NCBI GenBank assembly: GCA_002254845.1
Contig: NKPT01000017.1
Location: 1 to 53,833, forward strand
Length of the DNA stretch: 53,833 nt
Direction of reading: 5' to 3'
Source of the DNA: Chloracidobacterium sp. CP2_5A
Lineage (GTDB): Bacteria; Acidobacteriota; Blastocatellia; Chloracidobacteriales; Chloracidobacteriaceae
A program made the position numbers and the translations under genes. The notes beneath the pieces were generated by a model. That model did no database searches, was not told where the DNA came from, and saw only the letters and a program-made list of their open reading frames with translations. Below are positions 39,634 through 47,296 of this stretch, in pieces (position 1 is the stretch's first letter; the number at the start of each line of letters is the position of its first letter).

Positions 39634-40404
39634 ATGAATGAAACGCCAAACGCTGTTCTTTATGAAGTGAGCGACGGCATCGCCACCGCCACGCTCAACC
39701 GCCCCGACAAGCGCAACGCGCTTGATGCCAGCCTATTGCAGGGCCTGCGCGCCGCCATCCAGGCGGCGGCCCAAGACGCCGCCGCGCGCGTCATCGTCAT
39801 CGCCGGCGCGGGCAAGGACTTCTGCGCTGGGGCTGACTTGGCGGCGCTCGAAGCCATGGCTGAGCAGGATGTCATGCATCACCTGTCTGACGCCGAAACG
39901 CTGGTTCATTTGTTCGCGGCTATGCGCCACTGCCCCAAGCCAATTGTCGCGCGCGTGCGCGGGCGGGCTCTCGCCGGGGGCTGTGGATTGGCTTCAGCCT
40001 GCGATCTGATTGTGGCGGAAGCTTCGGCGCAGTTTGGCTATCCAGAAGTCAACATCGGCTTCGTGCCAGCGATGGTCATGGCGATTCTGCGGCGCAACCT
40101 TGGCGAGAAACGGGCGCTTGAATGGGTGTTGACCGGTGAAATTATTTCCGCGCCGCGCGCCCGCGACTGGGGCCTGGTCAACCAAGTTCTGCCGGAAGAA
40201 GCCTTCGAGGCGGAGTTCGCCTCGTATGTGGCAAGGCTGGCGGCGCGCAGCGACTCCGCGATGCATTTGACGAAGCGGCTGCTCTACCACATGGACGGCC
40301 TAAGCTTTGAGGCGGCGCTACGGAGCGGCGCGGACATCAACGTCATCGCTCGGCATACGGCTGATTGTCGCGCTGGCGTCGCCAAGTTTCTCAAAAAAGC
40401 CTGA
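39634..40404 (+). CDS. Enoyl-CoA hydratase/isomerase family protein
   Basis: The protein has 256 residues, typical length. Crotonase features are ATLNRPDKRNALDASLL (about 17), the oxyanion-hole segment GAGKDFCAGADLAALE (about 60) and RGRALAGGCGLASACD (about 108). The two catalytic acids seen in true hydratases would fall near YPEVNIGFVPA (about 135); the first (Glu at about 136 in PEVNIG) is present. ATG 39634 is chosen over GTG 39628 because of GGAAGAG upstream. The substrate may be a short-chain or branched acyl-CoA (methylglutaconyl-type); this is not resolvable. The E1-like gene starts 11 bases on. Confidence 0.9.
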   Translation: MNETPNAVLYEVSDGIATATLNRPDKRNALDASLLQGLRAAIQAAAQDAAARVIVIAGAGKDFCAGADLAALEAMAEQDVMHHLSDAETLVHLFAAMRHCPKPIVARVRGRALAGGCGLASACDLIVAEASAQFGYPEVNIGFVPAMVMAILRRNLGEKRALEWVLTGEIISAPRARDWGLVNQVLPEEAFEAEFASYVARLAARSDSAMHLTKRLLYHMDGLSFEAALRSGADINVIARHTADCRAGVAKFLKKA

Positions 40405-40415
40405 GCGCCACCGGC

Positions 40416-41453
40416 ATGAATGAACGCTATTCTCGTCAGGAGCTATTCGCCGGCATTGGCCCTGAAGGACAAGCGCGGCTGGCGCGCGCGCGCGCGCTGA
40501 TTGTCGGCTGCGGGGCGCTGGGGTGCGCGCTAGCGGATACGCTCGTCCGAGCTGGGGTCGGGACGGTGCGCATCGCGGATCGGGACTTCGTCGAGTGGTC
40601 GAACCTGAACCGCCAAGTCCTGTTCGATGAAGCCGACGCCCGCGAGCGCCGCCCCAAGGCCCGCGCCGCCGCGGCGCGCCTGCGCGCCATCAATAGCGCC
40701 GTCCGCGTTGAGGGCCTTATTACGGATGTCTCGCCGGATACGGTCGAGCCGCTCGTGACGGCGGCCGATGTCGTCCTTGACGCCACGGACAATTTCGAGA
40801 CGCGCTACTTGCTCAATGACGCCTGCGTCAAGCATGGGAAGCCTTGGATTTACGGCGCCGCGGTCGGCAGTCACGGCGCGACCATGACCATTCTGCCGAA
40901 CGAGACGCCTTGCCTGCGGTGCGTTTTTGAAGAGCCGCCCGATGCGGCCGGCGCGCCGACGTGCGAGACGGCCGGCGTGATTTTGCCCATCATCTTGACG
41001 GTCGCGGCGGCGCAGGCGGTTGAAGCGATCAAGCTGCTTGCGGGGCAGTCGGCGCTGTGTCGCCGCAGCCTGTGGCAAATGGATGTCTGGACGGGGAAGC
41101 AGGCGACGCTGGCCCTGCCGGCTGAGCGTCGCCGCTCGGATTGCCCCTGTTGTCAGCTGCGGAGGTTTGAATTTCTCGCGGCCGAACGCGCCTCGCTCGC
41201 CGTCGTTTTGTGCGGACGCCAAGCCGTGCAGGTTCGGCCGGCGCAGGCGGGCGAGACCGCGCTGGATTTTGCGCGCCTGGCTGAGCGCCTGGCGCGCGCG
41301 GGGGCAGGAACGGCCCGCTACAACGCTGACATTCTCATCCTCGCCGCCGACGGGCTGGAGGCCACGCTGTTCCGGGACGGCCGCGCCATCATTAAGGGCA
41401 CGTCCAGCCTAGCCGAGGCGCGCGCGTTTTACGCGAAGCGCTTCGGGATGTAG
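40416..41453 (+). CDS. ThiF/MoeB/HesA-type E1-like adenylyltransferase
   Basis: The protein has 345 residues. The start NERYSRQELFAGIG and the nucleotide loop VGCGALGCALADTLVRAGVG (in part, about 28) are family hallmarks, with the Arg-containing SNLNRQVLF (about 62). Zinc is probably held by CLRC (about 170) and CPCC (about 240). It would adenylate the C-terminal Gly-Gly of a ThiS/MoaD-type carrier for sulfur transfer to thiamine, molybdopterin or another product. About 95 extra C-terminal residues form a small added domain. No carrier gene is nearby, so the pathway is open. Confidence 0.88.
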   Translation: MNERYSRQELFAGIGPEGQARLARARALIVGCGALGCALADTLVRAGVGTVRIADRDFVEWSNLNRQVLFDEADARERRPKARAAAARLRAINSAVRVEGLITDVSPDTVEPLVTAADVVLDATDNFETRYLLNDACVKHGKPWIYGAAVGSHGATMTILPNETPCLRCVFEEPPDAAGAPTCETAGVILPIILTVAAAQAVEAIKLLAGQSALCRRSLWQMDVWTGKQATLALPAERRRSDCPCCQLRRFEFLAAERASLAVVLCGRQAVQVRPAQAGETALDFARLAERLARAGAGTARYNADILILAADGLEATLFRDGRAIIKGTSSLAEARAFYAKRFGM

Positions 41454-42944
41454 CTATCGCCTGGCGCGCGCCATGACAAACTCCGTTAGCGTGCCCACGC
41501 CGAAGCCGGTCGGGCCCTTGGGCATATGGGGCTTGTTTTCAGCGTTCCAGGCGACGTTGGCGATGTCGAGGTGCGCCCAGGGAACGTCGCCGGCAAATTC
41601 GCGCAGGAACCAGGCTGCCGTAATGCTGCCGCCGTGCTTGCCGCCGACGTTCTTGATATCCGCGATGTCGCTCTTGATCAGCTCGCGGTACTCACGGTCC
41701 AGCGGCATCGGCCAAATGCGCTCGTCGGCGGCGCGGGCCGCGGCCTGCAGGTCTTCAGCCAAGTCTGAATGATGGCTGAAGAGCCCCGCGTAGCGCAGCC
41801 CCAGCGCAATCGCGATCGCGCCGGTCAGCGTGGCCAAATCAACCAAGCAGGTCGCGCCCAGCCGCCGGGCGTAGGCGATGGCGTCGCAGAGGATGAGCCG
41901 CCCTTCGGCATCGGTATTGATGATCTCGATGGTCTTGCCGAGCATTGAGCGAACGACGTCGCCGGGGCGGGTCGCCTTGCCGGAGGGCATGTTCTCGCAA
42001 CTGGGCACGATGCCGATGACATTGACGCCTGGCTTGAGCTGAGCGATGGCGCGCATCGCGCCCAAGACCGCCGCGCCGCCGGCCATGTCGTATTTCATCT
42101 TTTCCATGTTCTCGGCCGGCTTGAGCGAGATGCCGCCGGTGTCAAAGGTAATGCCCTTGCCAATCAAGGCGATGGTCTCGCCGCCGCCGCCGGCCGCCGC
42201 GTAGCGCGTCGTGATCAGGCGCGGCTCCTCGGTCGAGCCGCGCGCCACCGCCAGCAGGGCTTCCATCCCCAAGTCGCGCATTTTGTCCTCATTGAGGATT
42301 TCAGTCTGAAGCCCGACCTCATTCGCCATTTCCTGCGCGTGGTGGGCAAGGTCGGTCGGCGTCAGCCGGTTGCCCGGCTCGTTGACTAGAAACCGAGCGA
42401 AGTTGATTGACTCCCCGATGACGCTTCCGCGCCGAATCGCCTCGTCGAGCCGCGGATGGTCGGCGGTCGGCGTCAGGAACGTAAGCGCCTCGATGCGAAT
42501 GGGCCGCGCGTCTTCCGAGCGGTAGCTGTCCGGGGCAAAGCTCGCCAGATGCGCGCCAATGACGGCCGCCTGGGCGAAGTCTGTCGGCGCAAGCGACCCG
42601 TAGCGCGGGACAATCCCAAATCGGCGCGCGCCGCTCGGGCCAACGCTGCGAATCGCCGCCGCGACGGCTTCGCGGATCGTCTGGGCGGTTAGCTTTTCGG
42701 CGGCGCCCACGCCGGCAAGGATCACTCGCTCGACGCCCGCGCCGACTGGAAGGCGCAAGGGAATGAGTTGTCCTGATTTGCCGCTCATTTCAGGCGAGCC
42801 CAGAATCGCCCGAATCCGGTCATCGGCCGCCGGGGCCAGACCATCAAGCGCCTGCGGCGCGGACGCATCGTCGGTAAACACCGGGATGATCAATGTGTCA
42901 ACCGTTGTATGGTTCAGCGGCCGACAATCGCAAATGAATGCCAT
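41454..42944 (-). CDS. pepA: Leucyl aminopeptidase (M17)
   Basis: The protein has 496 residues from the ATG at 42944. The C-terminal catalytic domain carries IGKGITFDTGGISLKP (metal Lys/Asp, about 262), the signature NTDAEGRLIL (about 342) and DIADIKNVGGKHGG (about 430). It removes N-terminal residues from peptides using two metal ions, in the cytoplasm; related PepA proteins also bind DNA. Its TAG stop lies directly against the stop of the convergent E1-like gene with no base between. Confidence 0.95.
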   Translation of the reverse strand: MAFICDCRPLNHTTVDTLIIPVFTDDASAPQALDGLAPAADDRIRAILGSPEMSGKSGQLIPLRLPVGAGVERVILAGVGAAEKLTAQTIREAVAAAIRSVGPSGARRFGIVPRYGSLAPTDFAQAAVIGAHLASFAPDSYRSEDARPIRIEALTFLTPTADHPRLDEAIRRGSVIGESINFARFLVNEPGNRLTPTDLAHHAQEMANEVGLQTEILNEDKMRDLGMEALLAVARGSTEEPRLITTRYAAAGGGGETIALIGKGITFDTGGISLKPAENMEKMKYDMAGGAAVLGAMRAIAQLKPGVNVIGIVPSCENMPSGKATRPGDVVRSMLGKTIEIINTDAEGRLILCDAIAYARRLGATCLVDLATLTGAIAIALGLRYAGLFSHHSDLAEDLQAAARAADERIWPMPLDREYRELIKSDIADIKNVGGKHGGSITAAWFLREFAGDVPWAHLDIANVAWNAENKPHMPKGPTGFGVGTLTEFVMARARR

Positions 42945-42978
42945 GACGCGAGTCGCTCCAGGTCTCCAGATAAAGGGT

Positions 42979-43000
42979 AAGGCGCGGCGAGCGCCTTTTG
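42979..43000. terminator. Terminator-like hairpin upstream of pepA
   Basis: Arms AAGGCGC and GCGCCTT with a 5-base loop are followed on the plus strand by TTGATTT. On the minus strand the same hairpin lies in the pepA leader, 34 bases before the start. Direction and role are unclear. Confidence 0.4.
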
Positions 43001-43024
43001 ATTTCGCAGGGCCGTCTATGCCAT

Positions 43025-43048
43025 GATTATTGCGTTGTAGCGATAATC
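43025..43048. promoter_or_regulatory. Dyad between pepA and the FecR-type gene, overlapping a -10-like box
   Basis: GATTAT and ATAATC are perfect complements, extended inward by G-C and C-G pairs. The right arm contains GATAAT (43042-43047), a good -10 hexamer for the rightward gene, so a bound regulator would control its promoter. Confidence 0.4.
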
Positions 43049-43112
43049 CCTGGCGCGGTTCAAGTCGTCGCCTCCTCAGTTCCGCTCGCTTAGCCAAGCC
43101 GGCAGTTTTTCA

Positions 43113-44348
43113 ATGTACGTCCAACCAAGCAATAAAAATGCCGCATCCACCAGGTTCCGGCGTCCGCTGCTGGATTGGTACTTGATCTCGCGGCGGACGT
43201 TCTATCAAGCGATAGCCGGGTTGTTACTGTTGGTTGGCGCCATTGTCGGCTTGTATCTTTGGAAGCGCCATCAAGACGCCATCGCCGGCGAGTTTGAGGC
43301 CCAATCGGCGCGCTTGGTGCAAGTGCTGGGCAACGTTTCCATCAAGCGCGCCCGCACGAACCAAGTTGAGCAAGCCACGCCCAACGCCCTGCTGGAGCCA
43401 GGCGATGTCATTTACACGGCTTCGGACGGAGCGGCGGTGATTCAATATGTTGACCGCAGCGTTCTCAAGATGAAGTCGGACTCGACCATTATCATTCAAG
43501 AGAACGCCATCAACGCCAAGACCGATCAGCAAGTTGTGCGCAACCGCATTGAGGGCGGCACGGTTAACATCAGCACCGGGACAATCAGGACGTCTAGCGA
43601 TGTCAATGAGCTGGACTCAAAGAGCGTCAAGTTTAGCGTGACGCAGAATACGAGCGCCGAAGTCGCCGTCGCCGGCGAGCGGGTGCGCGTCAACGTCGAG
43701 CGCGGCGAAGTGCGTAGCGCCACCGATCGCGGCATTACCGAAAGCATCCGCGCTAATACCAGCGTTGAGTATGAGCAGAGCCAGAAGCTAGGACAGTATG
43801 CCCTGCTGTCGCCGCCGCGTTTGGCGTTGCCCGAAAATGCCCGGATTGTTCCGCTTGAGTATGGCAAGCCGCTGCCGGTGGCGTTTTCCTGGGGCAGCGT
43901 GTCGGAAGCCGCCCGGTATCAGTTGCAAGTCGCCGACTCGCAGTATTTCCTGGATCGGGCGCTGGTTTTTGAGAAAGAGACGGATGGCGGCAGCTTCACC
44001 TGGACAGTCAACTCTCAGAGCGGGACCTACTGGTGGCGGGTGCGGGCGTTATCCCGCGATGGGCGACCCGGCGTTTGGAGCGAGGAATTTCGCCTGACGT
44101 TCGTTCCCCGGCAGCCAGGCGTCAGCGATACCCCCATCTATATTGGGAAAGTCAAGGTTTCCAGAGTGGCGTCTGGGATTTACAATGTCTCAGGCGAAAC
44201 GGAGCCGGGGGCGGAGATTCGCATCAACGGTCGCGCCGTTCCGGTGGATGGCGACGGCCGGTTCTCCTTGGTGCTGCCTGGGCAAACCTTCCGCATCGCG
44301 GCTTCCGATGCGCGCGGGCGGCGCGGCGAGAAAATCGCCTCTAACTAA
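43113..44348 (+). CDS. FecR domain protein with fibronectin type III-like region
   Basis: The protein has 411 residues. A cytoplasmic start of about 30 residues precedes one membrane helix (QAIAGLLLLVGAIVGLYLW, about 32-50). The FecR domain covers about 65-215: LVQVLGNVSIKRA, ALLEPGDVIYTASDGAAVIQ and IEGGTVNISTGTI. A Fn3-like segment at about 245-330 (PVAFSWGSVSEAARYQLQVA, GTYWWRVRALSRDGRPG) and a final small beta domain with SGETEPGAEIRINGR follow. This kind of protein is expected in the periplasm; function unknown. It lies just upstream of the mre cluster. Confidence 0.8.
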   Translation: MYVQPSNKNAASTRFRRPLLDWYLISRRTFYQAIAGLLLLVGAIVGLYLWKRHQDAIAGEFEAQSARLVQVLGNVSIKRARTNQVEQATPNALLEPGDVIYTASDGAAVIQYVDRSVLKMKSDSTIIIQENAINAKTDQQVVRNRIEGGTVNISTGTIRTSSDVNELDSKSVKFSVTQNTSAEVAVAGERVRVNVERGEVRSATDRGITESIRANTSVEYEQSQKLGQYALLSPPRLALPENARIVPLEYGKPLPVAFSWGSVSEAARYQLQVADSQYFLDRALVFEKETDGGSFTWTVNSQSGTYWWRVRALSRDGRPGVWSEEFRLTFVPRQPGVSDTPIYIGKVKVSRVASGIYNVSGETEPGAEIRINGRAVPVDGDGRFSLVLPGQTFRIAASDARGRRGEKIASN

Positions 44349-44364
44349 AAGCCTCTAACTAAAA
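44337..44364. repeat. Perfect 14-bp tandem duplication over the FecR-type stop codon
   Basis: The unit GCCTCTAACTAAAA occurs twice head to tail; the first copy includes the TAA stop at 44346-44348. A further ACTAAAA follows. Confidence 0.95.
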
Positions 44365-44502
44365 CTAAAAAGAGCTTGGCAGCCCGCTCCATCGCCGTCG
44401 GCCAACGCTGGCGGCTTGCCGCCCTTGGCGAAGGGCCCCCGCGCGACGGATGGGCGCTGCTTGCCGCGGCGGAAAAAATCTCCGCCTGCGGCGCGGCGTT
44501 TC

Positions 44503-44531
44503 TTGACAATGCACCAAAAGTGAACAAGGTT
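44503..44531 (+). promoter_or_regulatory. Candidate mreB promoter
   Basis: TTGACA at 44503-44508 matches the sigma-70 -35 consensus exactly. AAGGTT, 17 bases later, is a poor -10. Transcripts would start near 44538, at the hairpin described next. Confidence 0.3.
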
Positions 44532-44537
44532 TCAGCG

Positions 44538-44590
44538 GCAGCATTCCGGCGATTTTGAGCGTCAGCGACGCGCTTCGCCGGCTGCTTTTT
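44538..44590 (+). terminator. Terminator-like structure in the mreB leader
   Basis: The outer arms CCGGCGA (44546-44552) and TCGCCGG (44575-44581) pair perfectly and are extended by GCAG (44538-44541) with CTGC (44582-44585) across a 4-base bulge. An inner stem GCGTC/GACGC (44559-44571) with a 3-base loop sits inside. TTTTT follows at 44586. It can end FecR-type transcripts or attenuate mreB. Confidence 0.6.
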
Positions 44591-44649
44591 GGCGGCAAAG
44601 CGCTCGCCCTCGAACTTGATTTGTCGGAACTCATGCCTTCTGATCTTCA

Positions 44650-45705
44650 ATGAAACTCCGCTCCATTTTTAACTACTTCTCCAACGATCTGGCGATTGAC
44701 CTGGGCACCGCCAACACCTTGGTATACGCCAAGGGGCGCGGCGTTGTCGTCAGCGAGCCATCCATCGTCGCTATCAACAAAATCACGCACCAAGTCGAGG
44801 CTGTCGGCAAGGAAGCCAAGGAAATGATTGGGCGCACGCCCGGCAACATCGTGGCAATTCGCCCGATGAAAGATGGCGTCATCGCGGACTTTGAGGTGAC
44901 TGAAAAAATGCTTCAGCATTTCATCCGGCGGGCGCACAACGGCAAGTCGTGGGTTTCGCCGCGGGTCGTCATTGGCGTGCCGGGCGAGATTACGCAGGTT
45001 GAGCTGCGCGCGGTCGAGGATGCGGCTTACCGCGCGCGCGCCGCCGAGGTCTATCTCGTCGAGGAGGCCATGGCCGCCGCCATCGGCGCGGGGCTGCCGA
45101 TCACGGAACCCTACGGCAACATGATCGTGGACATTGGCGGCGGGACCACCGATATCGCTGTCATTTCGCTTTCCGGCATCGTGTATTCGCGCGCCGTTCG
45201 GGTGGCGGGCAACGAGCTGGACGAGTCCATTTCGCAGTTCATCAAGCGCAAATACAACTTGTTGATTGGCGAGCGCACGGCCGAGCAAGTCAAGATCGAG
45301 CTGGGGTCGGCCCATCGTCTCGAAGAGCGGCTCACGATGGAAATCCGCGGGCGCGACTTGATCGAGGGCATTCCTAAGACCATCACCATCTCGGACGAGG
45401 AAGTCCGCGAGGCCATGGCCGAGCCGATCGCCACGATTGTCAACGCGGTGCGCGTCGCGCTGGAGCGAACCCCGCCCGAGCTTTCGGCGGATATTGCCGA
45501 CCGCGGCATTGTGCTGACCGGCGGCGGCGCTTTGCTCAAGGGGCTCGGCAAGCTGTTGATGAAGGAGACGCGCGTGCCGGTCACGCTGGCGGAGAACCCC
45601 CTGTCATCGGTGGTGCTTGGTACCGGCAAGATGCTGGGCGATTTCGAGTTGCTCAAGCGCGTGAGCTTGGGCGGCGCTTACGCCAAGCATATCATCGCCA
45701 ACTGA
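44650..45705 (+). CDS. mreB: Rod shape-determining protein MreB
   Basis: The protein has 351 residues of actin-like fold. Phosphate-1 motif DLGTANTLVYAKGRG (about 17), phosphate-2 motif VDIGGGTTDIAVISL (about 160) and adenosine motif LTGGGALLKGL (about 290) are intact. MreB filaments under the inner membrane guide lateral wall synthesis. It heads the mreB-mreC-mreD-PBP2-rodA operon; mreC follows after 13 bases. The ribosome site is weak. Confidence 0.97.
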   Translation: MKLRSIFNYFSNDLAIDLGTANTLVYAKGRGVVVSEPSIVAINKITHQVEAVGKEAKEMIGRTPGNIVAIRPMKDGVIADFEVTEKMLQHFIRRAHNGKSWVSPRVVIGVPGEITQVELRAVEDAAYRARAAEVYLVEEAMAAAIGAGLPITEPYGNMIVDIGGGTTDIAVISLSGIVYSRAVRVAGNELDESISQFIKRKYNLLIGERTAEQVKIELGSAHRLEERLTMEIRGRDLIEGIPKTITISDEEVREAMAEPIATIVNAVRVALERTPPELSADIADRGIVLTGGGALLKGLGKLLMKETRVPVTLAENPLSSVVLGTGKMLGDFELLKRVSLGGAYAKHIIAN

Positions 45706-45718
45706 GGGAGAGGGAGCG

Positions 45719-46618
45719 ATGTCGGGTTTGCCTCCGCCCTTGCAGAAGCTCGATCCGGCGCGGCGGGTCGTCCTGCTGGTCGCGGGGCTGCTGCTGGCGC
45801 AGTTTCTGCTCATGTCGCTGCATGCCAGGGCGCGCAGCCTAGGACAGAGTCTGCCGCGGACGATCGTTCTGACTGCGCTTCAGCCCCTGCAAAAAGCCGC
45901 CGACGCGGCGGTGACATCGCTCGTCGCCGTCTGGTCCGGGTATGTGGACCTGCGCGGCGTCTATGTCGCCAACCAGCGCCTGCGCGAGGAAAACGACCGC
46001 CTGCGGCTGGCGCTGGTCGAGCGAGAGCGCGAGGCGCTGGACGGCCGACGCCTGCGCGAATTGCTGGCCCTCAAGCAAGCCGCTCCGTCCCCGACGGTTG
46101 TCGCCAATGTCATCGCAGGCGACGGCACGCCTTGGTTTCGTCAGGTAACGCTTGACAAAGGCGCCCTGGACGGCGTGCTCGTCAACGCGCCAGTCGTCAC
46201 GCCGCAGGGCGTGGTCGGGCGGGTGGTTGCCGTCGGGCCGACGGCGGCGATTGTCCAGACCATCGCCGACGGGCAGGCCGGACTGGGGGCGACGCTGGCC
46301 GTGTCGCGGGTCAATGGCGAGCTGCGGGGGCAAAACCAGCCCCTCTGTCGCCTGGACAATATTTCGGGGTTGACCGAGGTCAGCGAGGGCGAGATGGCGC
46401 TGACCAGCGGTCTGGACGGGGTTTATCCCAAGGGCTTGATTATTGGCGTTGTCGAGGCGGTTGAGCGCGGCTCCGGCGCTGGATTGCACCGGATTCTAGT
46501 TCGCCCAAGCGCGCCGCTGGAGCGCCTGGAGGAAGTCGCCATCCTCCCCCCTACCGTTCGGGTGGCGGTGTCTGACGCGCCGCGCGCGTCATCCCCGGCG
46601 AAGCCCCCTTCCAAATAG
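45719..46618 (+). CDS. mreC: Rod shape-determining protein MreC
   Basis: The protein has 299 residues. A short cytoplasmic start and one membrane helix (about 19-35, VVLLVAGLLLAQFLLMSLHA) lead to a coiled coil (about 75-115, NQRLREENDRLRLALVERER). The periplasmic beta domains follow, with NVIAGDGTPWFRQVTLDKGA and TPQGVVGRVVAVGPTAAIVQ typical of the family. It links MreB to the wall synthases. GGGAGAGGGAG precedes the ATG. Confidence 0.95.
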   Translation: MSGLPPPLQKLDPARRVVLLVAGLLLAQFLLMSLHARARSLGQSLPRTIVLTALQPLQKAADAAVTSLVAVWSGYVDLRGVYVANQRLREENDRLRLALVEREREALDGRRLRELLALKQAAPSPTVVANVIAGDGTPWFRQVTLDKGALDGVLVNAPVVTPQGVVGRVVAVGPTAAIVQTIADGQAGLGATLAVSRVNGELRGQNQPLCRLDNISGLTEVSEGEMALTSGLDGVYPKGLIIGVVEAVERGSGAGLHRILVRPSAPLERLEEVAILPPTVRVAVSDAPRASSPAKPPSK

Positions 46619-46645
46619 AGAGGCGAGTCAATACGCTTACCCGCT

Positions 46646-47257
46646 ATGCTTTCTCCGTACGCCATGCGCCAGTCATTGCCCCAGCGCCGCCTGAGCGCCA
46701 AGCTTGTGTCGCTCGACCTTGGGGCGACGGCGCGCATGACCATCGCTTTGTTCGCGGTGACGGCGCTTCAGACCATCCTCGTCCGCCTTCCGCGCGTCGG
46801 CTTCCTGTTTGAGTATGTGGACTTCGTGCTGATTCTGACGGTCTTCGTGGGCGTCCAGCCGCGCGCGCTCCGGGCGGCCCTGGTTGGCATGGCTGGGGGG
46901 CTGCTACAGGACTTGATTTTGGGGATTCTGTATGGCGCGAACGGCTTCGTGAAAATGCTGATTGGCTACACGCTGGCGGCGGCCAGCGTCAAGTTCTCGC
47001 TGGACAGCAAGGTCACGCGCCTGCTGGTGCTGCCGCTGGCGTCCGTGACGAATACTGGGCTGTTCGCTTTCTTTTTGTATTTCTTCTTGATGTTGCCGCC
47101 GGGCGCTACCTTCCGCGATGTCGTTCGCATCGGCATGGTCTCCCTGCTCGGCAACGGGGTGGCTGGGCTGCTGTTGTTCCCCGTGGCTGATCGCTGGCTG
47201 GGCAAGTGGGTCGCCGTCCGCAGTAATGATGATCCGATCGCGCCCCGCGCCTTTTAG
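46646..47257 (+). CDS. mreD: Rod shape-determining protein MreD
   Basis: The protein has 203 residues with five or six hydrophobic segments. VDFVLILTVFVGVQPRALRAALVGMAGGLLQDLILG (about 52-87, in two helices) matches the MreD core, followed by the glycine-containing helix GFVKMLIGYTLAAASVKFSL. It is an inner-membrane partner of MreC. ATG 46664 is an alternative start. Assignment rests on hydrophobic pattern plus position between mreC and the PBP2 gene. Confidence 0.88.
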   Translation: MLSPYAMRQSLPQRRLSAKLVSLDLGATARMTIALFAVTALQTILVRLPRVGFLFEYVDFVLILTVFVGVQPRALRAALVGMAGGLLQDLILGILYGANGFVKMLIGYTLAAASVKFSLDSKVTRLLVLPLASVTNTGLFAFFLYFFLMLPPGATFRDVVRIGMVSLLGNGVAGLLLFPVADRWLGKWVAVRSNDDPIAPRAF

Positions 47258-47269
47258 GCCCTTTAGGCC
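47252..47269. repeat. 9-bp near-perfect tandem repeat over the mreD stop
   Basis: TTTTAGGCC (47252-47260) is followed by CTTTAGGCC; the first copy contains the TAG stop of mreD. Confidence 0.7.
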
Positions 47270-47296
47270 TTGGCTCGCGCCGAGCTCGCTTCTGTC

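Larger units (their letters stand above)
44349..44649 (+). other. 301-bp leader region before mreB
   Basis: It contains the end of a tandem duplication, a perfect -35 hexamer TTGACA (44503-44508) with only a weak -10 (AAGGTT after 17 bases), and a strong terminator-like structure (44538-44590). The open frames here are not convincing genes. Confidence 0.5.

Noticed and set aside
44345-44650. Minus-strand frame of 101 codons upstream of mreB
   Set aside because: It runs through the terminator-like structure and tandem repeat and has no recognisable segment.
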